Assembly: GCA_965232405.1 (NCBI GenBank)
Contig: OZ246966.1
Location: 186,001 to 250,000 of the forward strand
Length of the DNA stretch: 64,000 nt
Origin: RCIO01 sp965232405
GTDB lineage: Bacteria > Pseudomonadota > Alphaproteobacteria > Rhizobiales > Rhizobiaceae
Direction of reading: 5' to 3'
Shown: positions 61,061-64,000 of the stretch, piece by piece
How the letters are laid out: the number at the start of each line of letters is the position of its first letter
How positions within the stretch are numbered: the stretch's first letter is position 1
Translations under genes and position numbers: made by a program
The notes under the pieces: generated by a model
Seen by the model: the letters and a program-made list of their open reading frames with translations, nothing else
Databases searched by the model: none
Told to the model about the DNA's origin: nothing

Positions 61061-61984
61061 TTATTCGCTCTGTTCGTCCGGCGAAACGACCTGATAACTC
61101 TCCGCCTTCATGCCGCGCGTCACCACCACGGTCGCGAAGTTGCGCTGCGGTTCGGCGGCCTCAAACAGCGGCGTGACGGCATCCGCTGCACCAGCCGCCG
61201 TGCCGCCGAAGGATGAAAGCGTCGTCATGCCTGCACCCGCCGCGCTGACCTCTCCGGCCGAGCGCAGCGACAGCGACAGCGAACCGATGTTGCGCGCCAG
61301 CGCCACCTTGTTGGCTGCGGCGGGTGTGACTTCCAGCGTGACCGAATTGGCGACCTGCGGTGCGGTCTGGCGCTCGTCCATGCCCTGCCCCACAGACAGC
61401 ACCTTGACGTTTTCGACCACGATTTCAGTTGCGATCGTGGAGCCGGATGCGCCTTGCGCCGCACCCTGCACTTCCTGGATTGCGCCTGCATCGCGGGTCA
61501 GCACCACGTCCACGCGGTCACCCGGTGTCACGAAGCCGCCAACGCCCGCAATTTCGTCGATGCGGATCGTAACGGCGCGCATACCCGGTGAAAGCAGATT
61601 GGAAAGCGTGGCGCGCCCGTTCGGCCCCGATAGCTTGGCCAGAAGCACCGGTTCGTTCGCCTCGATTGGCGAAAGCACCAGCCGTCCGGGCACTTCGAGC
61701 ACGGCATCCACCTTGGCGAACGCGCCTTCCGGCAGTTCCTCCTGTGGCCAGGGGATTTCGGCAAGCTGTTCCCTGGTCAGCTCGTTTCCGAAGCGCAGCG
61801 GACCGGCAGCAACCACAATCGTGTTGAATTCGACCTTGGGCTCCGGCGCCGGCACGATCGAGGAAACCTCAATGGTTTCCACCCGTGCGCTCGCAGCACT
61901 GCGCAACCACATATCGGCCGCGAATATTGAGAGCGCGCCAAAGACACCGGCAATGCCGATCATTGTGACAAGTTTGCGTTTCAC
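61061..61984 (-). CDS. cpaB: Flp pilus assembly protein CpaB (RcpC)
   Basis: A 307-residue periplasmic protein with one N-terminal membrane segment (about 8-24), a SAF domain (about 45-115) and an RcpC-type C-terminal domain (FVTPGDRVDVVLTRD, VSLEVTP-like VTLEVTPAAANKVALA). It is linked to secretin function. I chose the GTG at 61984, which follows GGGGCTAGG; the frame is open to 62032. It is the first gene of the locus here: no cpaA or pilin gene stands before it. Confidence 0.9.
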   Translation of the reverse strand: MKRKLVTMIGIAGVFGALSIFAADMWLRSAASARVETIEVSSIVPAPEPKVEFNTIVVAAGPLRFGNELTREQLAEIPWPQEELPEGAFAKVDAVLEVPGRLVLSPIEANEPVLLAKLSGPNGRATLSNLLSPGMRAVTIRIDEIAGVGGFVTPGDRVDVVLTRDAGAIQEVQGAAQGASGSTIATEIVVENVKVLSVGQGMDERQTAPQVANSVTLEVTPAAANKVALARNIGSLSLSLRSAGEVSAAGAGMTTLSSFGGTAAGAADAVTPLFEAAEPQRNFATVVVTRGMKAESYQVVSPDEQSE

Positions 61985-62222
61985 GCCTAGCCCCAGCCAT
62001 ATGGCGCTTTTTCGCGCCTTGGGCCAAAGCATGGCCGCGATTCCTAACGAAATCCGAAATCCCGGGCATCCAAATAGACAACTTCAACCGGCGTGGTTAT
62101 CCGCCCTTCAATGGCTGCAATCGCAATTGATGAAAACTTGAACGGAAAGGGAACTTCGCTCGCAACCACTTGGCTGGCATGGCAGTATCGACGATGATTC
62201 GCGGCATATCACAAAGACCCCT

Positions 62223-64000
62223 ATGGACGACAGCAACGACCTATTCGGCGCCCTCGAAAAACCGGCCTCGCGGCCTGAACCCGCCGACGATCCCATCGTG
62301 CGTGCGGCGCGCAGCGCAAAGCCGCAGAAGGATGGCAGCGAGAACTACAGCGCCGCCGACATCGAGGTGCTGGAAGGGCTTGAGCCCGTCCGACGCCGCC
62401 CGGGCATGTATATCGGCGGCACCGATTCCAAGGCGCTGCACCATCTCTTTGCAGAGGTGATCGACAACTCGATGGATGAGGCCGTCGCCGGCCACGCCAC
62501 ATTCATCGAAGTCGAGCTTGATGCAGAAGGCTACCTGACAGTCACCGACAACGGCCGCGGCATTCCCGTCGATCCCCATCCGAAGTTCAAGGACAAGTCG
62601 GCGCTCGAAGTCATCATGACGACGCTGCATGCCGGCGGAAAGTTCGATTCCAAGGTCTACGAAACCTCCGGCGGCCTGCACGGTGTCGGCGTGTCCGTGG
62701 TCAACGCATTGTCCGACGACCTCGAGGTCGAAGTCGCACGCGGCAAGAAACTCTACCGCCAGCGCTTCACGCGCGGCGTGCCACAGGGTCCGCTGGAAAA
62801 CCTCGGCGAGGTGCACAACCGTCGCGGCACCAGAACCCGCTTCCGGCCTGACACGGATATTTTCGGCAAGGGCGCGCATTTCGAGCCTGCCCGCCTGTTC
62901 CGTATGGCGCGGTCAAAGGCCTATCTGTTTGGCGGTGTGGAAATTCGCTGGTCCTGCTCGCCGGAACTGATCACCGGTAAGGACGAAACGCCCGAAAAGG
63001 CGGTTTTCCATTTCCCCGGCGGCCTGAAAGACTACCTGGCCGAACAGCTCAATGGCGACTTCCAGGTCACGCGCGAGGCCTTTGCCGGCAAGAGCGAGAA
63101 ACAGGGCGGCCACGGTTCGCTGGAATGGGCCGTCACCTGGTATGGCGGCGACGGTTTCCTGAATTCCTACTGCAACACGATCCCCACGCCCGAAGGCGGC
63201 ACCCACGAGGCCGGCTTCCGCAACGCGCTCGCGCGCGGCCTGCGGGCTTATGCCGACCTGACCGGCAACAAACGCGCCTCCATCATCACCACGGAAGATG
63301 TGATGATCTCGGCCGCCGGCATGCTGTCGGTCTTCATCCGCGAGCCGGAATTCGTCGGCCAGACCAAGGACCGGCTGGCGACCACGGAAGCGCAACGTAT
63401 CGTTGAAAACGCCGTGCGCGATCCCTTCGACCACTGGCTGGCCGACAATCCGCAGGAAGCCTCAAAGCTGCTCGACTGGGTGATTGCCCGCGCCGACGAG
63501 CGCCTGAAACGCCGGCAGGAAAAGGAAGTCAGCCGCAAGAGTGCTGTGCGCAAGCTGCGCCTGCCGGGCAAGCTGGCCGACTGCAGCCAGAACGCGGCGG
63601 CTGGCGCTGAAATCTTCATCGTTGAGGGCGATTCCGCCGGCGGCTCGGCCAAGCAGGCGCGCAACCGCGCCAGCCAGGCGGTGCTGCCACTGCGGGGCAA
63701 GATCCTCAACGTCGCCTCCGCGGGGTCGGAGAAGCTCGCTTCCAATCAGCAGCTTGCAGACCTTATTCAGGCGCTGGGTTGCGGCACACGCTCCAAATAC
63801 CGCGACGACGACCTGCGCTACGACCGGGTGATCATCATGACCGACGCCGATGTCGACGGTGCTCACATCGCGTCGCTGCTGATCACCTTCTTCTATCAGG
63901 AGATGCCGCAGCTCATCACCGACGGCCACCTCTACATGGCCGTTCCGCCGCTCTACCGCATCAGTCAGGGCGGCAAGGTGATGTACGCGCGCGACGACGC
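62223..64000 (+). CDS. parE: DNA topoisomerase IV subunit B, 3' end beyond window
   Basis: About 592 codons are visible. The GHKL ATPase (NSMDEAVAGHA, VTDNGRGIPVD, GGLHGVGVSVVNAL) and transducer domain are complete. The TOPRIM domain is in progress (FIVEGDSAGGSAKQARNR, IIMTDADVDGAHI with its acidic triad). A short N-terminal extension (about 1-45) precedes EVLEGLEPVRRRPGMYIG. With ParC it unlinks daughter chromosomes. The 238-base gap to cpaB holds the divergent promoters; no clear operator is seen. Confidence 0.97.
   Translation, partial: MDDSNDLFGALEKPASRPEPADDPIVRAARSAKPQKDGSENYSAADIEVLEGLEPVRRRPGMYIGGTDSKALHHLFAEVIDNSMDEAVAGHATFIEVELDAEGYLTVTDNGRGIPVDPHPKFKDKSALEVIMTTLHAGGKFDSKVYETSGGLHGVGVSVVNALSDDLEVEVARGKKLYRQRFTRGVPQGPLENLGEVHNRRGTRTRFRPDTDIFGKGAHFEPARLFRMARSKAYLFGGVEIRWSCSPELITGKDETPEKAVFHFPGGLKDYLAEQLNGDFQVTREAFAGKSEKQGGHGSLEWAVTWYGGDGFLNSYCNTIPTPEGGTHEAGFRNALARGLRAYADLTGNKRASIITTEDVMISAAGMLSVFIREPEFVGQTKDRLATTEAQRIVENAVRDPFDHWLADNPQEASKLLDWVIARADERLKRRQEKEVSRKSAVRKLRLPGKLADCSQNAAAGAEIFIVEGDSAGGSAKQARNRASQAVLPLRGKILNVASAGSEKLASNQQLADLIQALGCGTRSKYRDDDLRYDRVIIMTDADVDGAHIASLLITFFYQEMPQLITDGHLYMAVPPLYRISQGGKVMYARDD

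Overview
The window is a chromosomal segment of a GC-rich alphaproteobacterium. It most likely belongs to the Hyphomicrobiales (Rhizobiales), perhaps near Phyllobacteriaceae. This placement rests on gene style (ExoD, DUF1127, DUF1194, DUF4893, heterotetrameric sarcosine oxidase, Cpa/Tad pilus genes, a tandem glycine riboswitch before gcvTHP, and a large intergenic palindrome of the kind common in rhizobial genomes), not on a marker gene. I see no rRNA, tRNA, CRISPR array, phage or insertion sequence. Genes are tightly packed and often overlap by 4 to 8 bases. The long open frames antisense to the real genes are codon-bias shadows.

Layout. 1-2267: an ECF sigma factor coupled to a membrane-anchored von Willebrand A protein that runs off the left edge. 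2392-7585: a DLH hydrolase, a LysE exporter, an 8-cysteine iron-sulfur protein and an MttB-superfamily methyltransferase on the minus strand, with the corrinoid protein diverging. 7656-10309: two convergent glycosyltransferases. 10351-17669: DUF1638, DUF4893, ExoD, a Virulence_fact-type small protein, a MetV-like protein, MetF, a methyl-THF:corrinoid methyltransferase and a RamA-like [2Fe-2S]/ASKHA activator. 17766-22248: a hydrolase, a LysR regulator, two small proteins, a GlxA/GbdR-like regulator and a DUF1194 protein with a decayed paralogue beside it. 22700-33336: a dimethylglycine/sarcosine dehydrogenase-like protein, an MscS channel and soxBDAG. 33329-37385: a membrane protein, a nitroreductase, an XRE-cupin regulator, a small secreted protein and SelO. 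37520-43803: dnaE, a HAD phosphatase and an acyl-CoA carboxylase alpha subunit. 44004-49557: glutathione-dependent formaldehyde dehydrogenase, a core-MetE methyltransferase, an AAA ATPase, YaiI, a cytochrome b/molybdopterin enzyme pair and an XRE regulator. 49640-54155: glycine riboswitch and gcvTHP. 54184-61984: a Tad/Cpa secretion locus. 62223 to the right edge: parE.

How it fits together. The unifying theme is one-carbon metabolism from methylated amines. The inferred flow has four steps. First, MttB moves a methyl group from a quaternary amine (glycine betaine is the natural guess) to the corrinoid protein. Second, the methyl group passes to THF through the MtgA-like enzyme and is oxidised by MetV/MetF, while the RamA-like protein and perhaps the 8-Cys Fe-S protein keep the cobalt reduced. 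Third, the demethylated product (dimethylglycine, then sarcosine, then glycine) is handled by the DMGDH-like enzyme, SoxBDAG and GcvTHP. Fourth, formaldehyde goes to AdhC. A core-MetE methyltransferase may feed homocysteine. Several members (DUF1638, the Virulence_fact protein, the Fe-S protein) have no known role. This is the best candidate for an under-described system: an apparently aerobic organism carrying a demethylation set that resembles those of acetogens and methanogens. The substrate is not proven by sequence.
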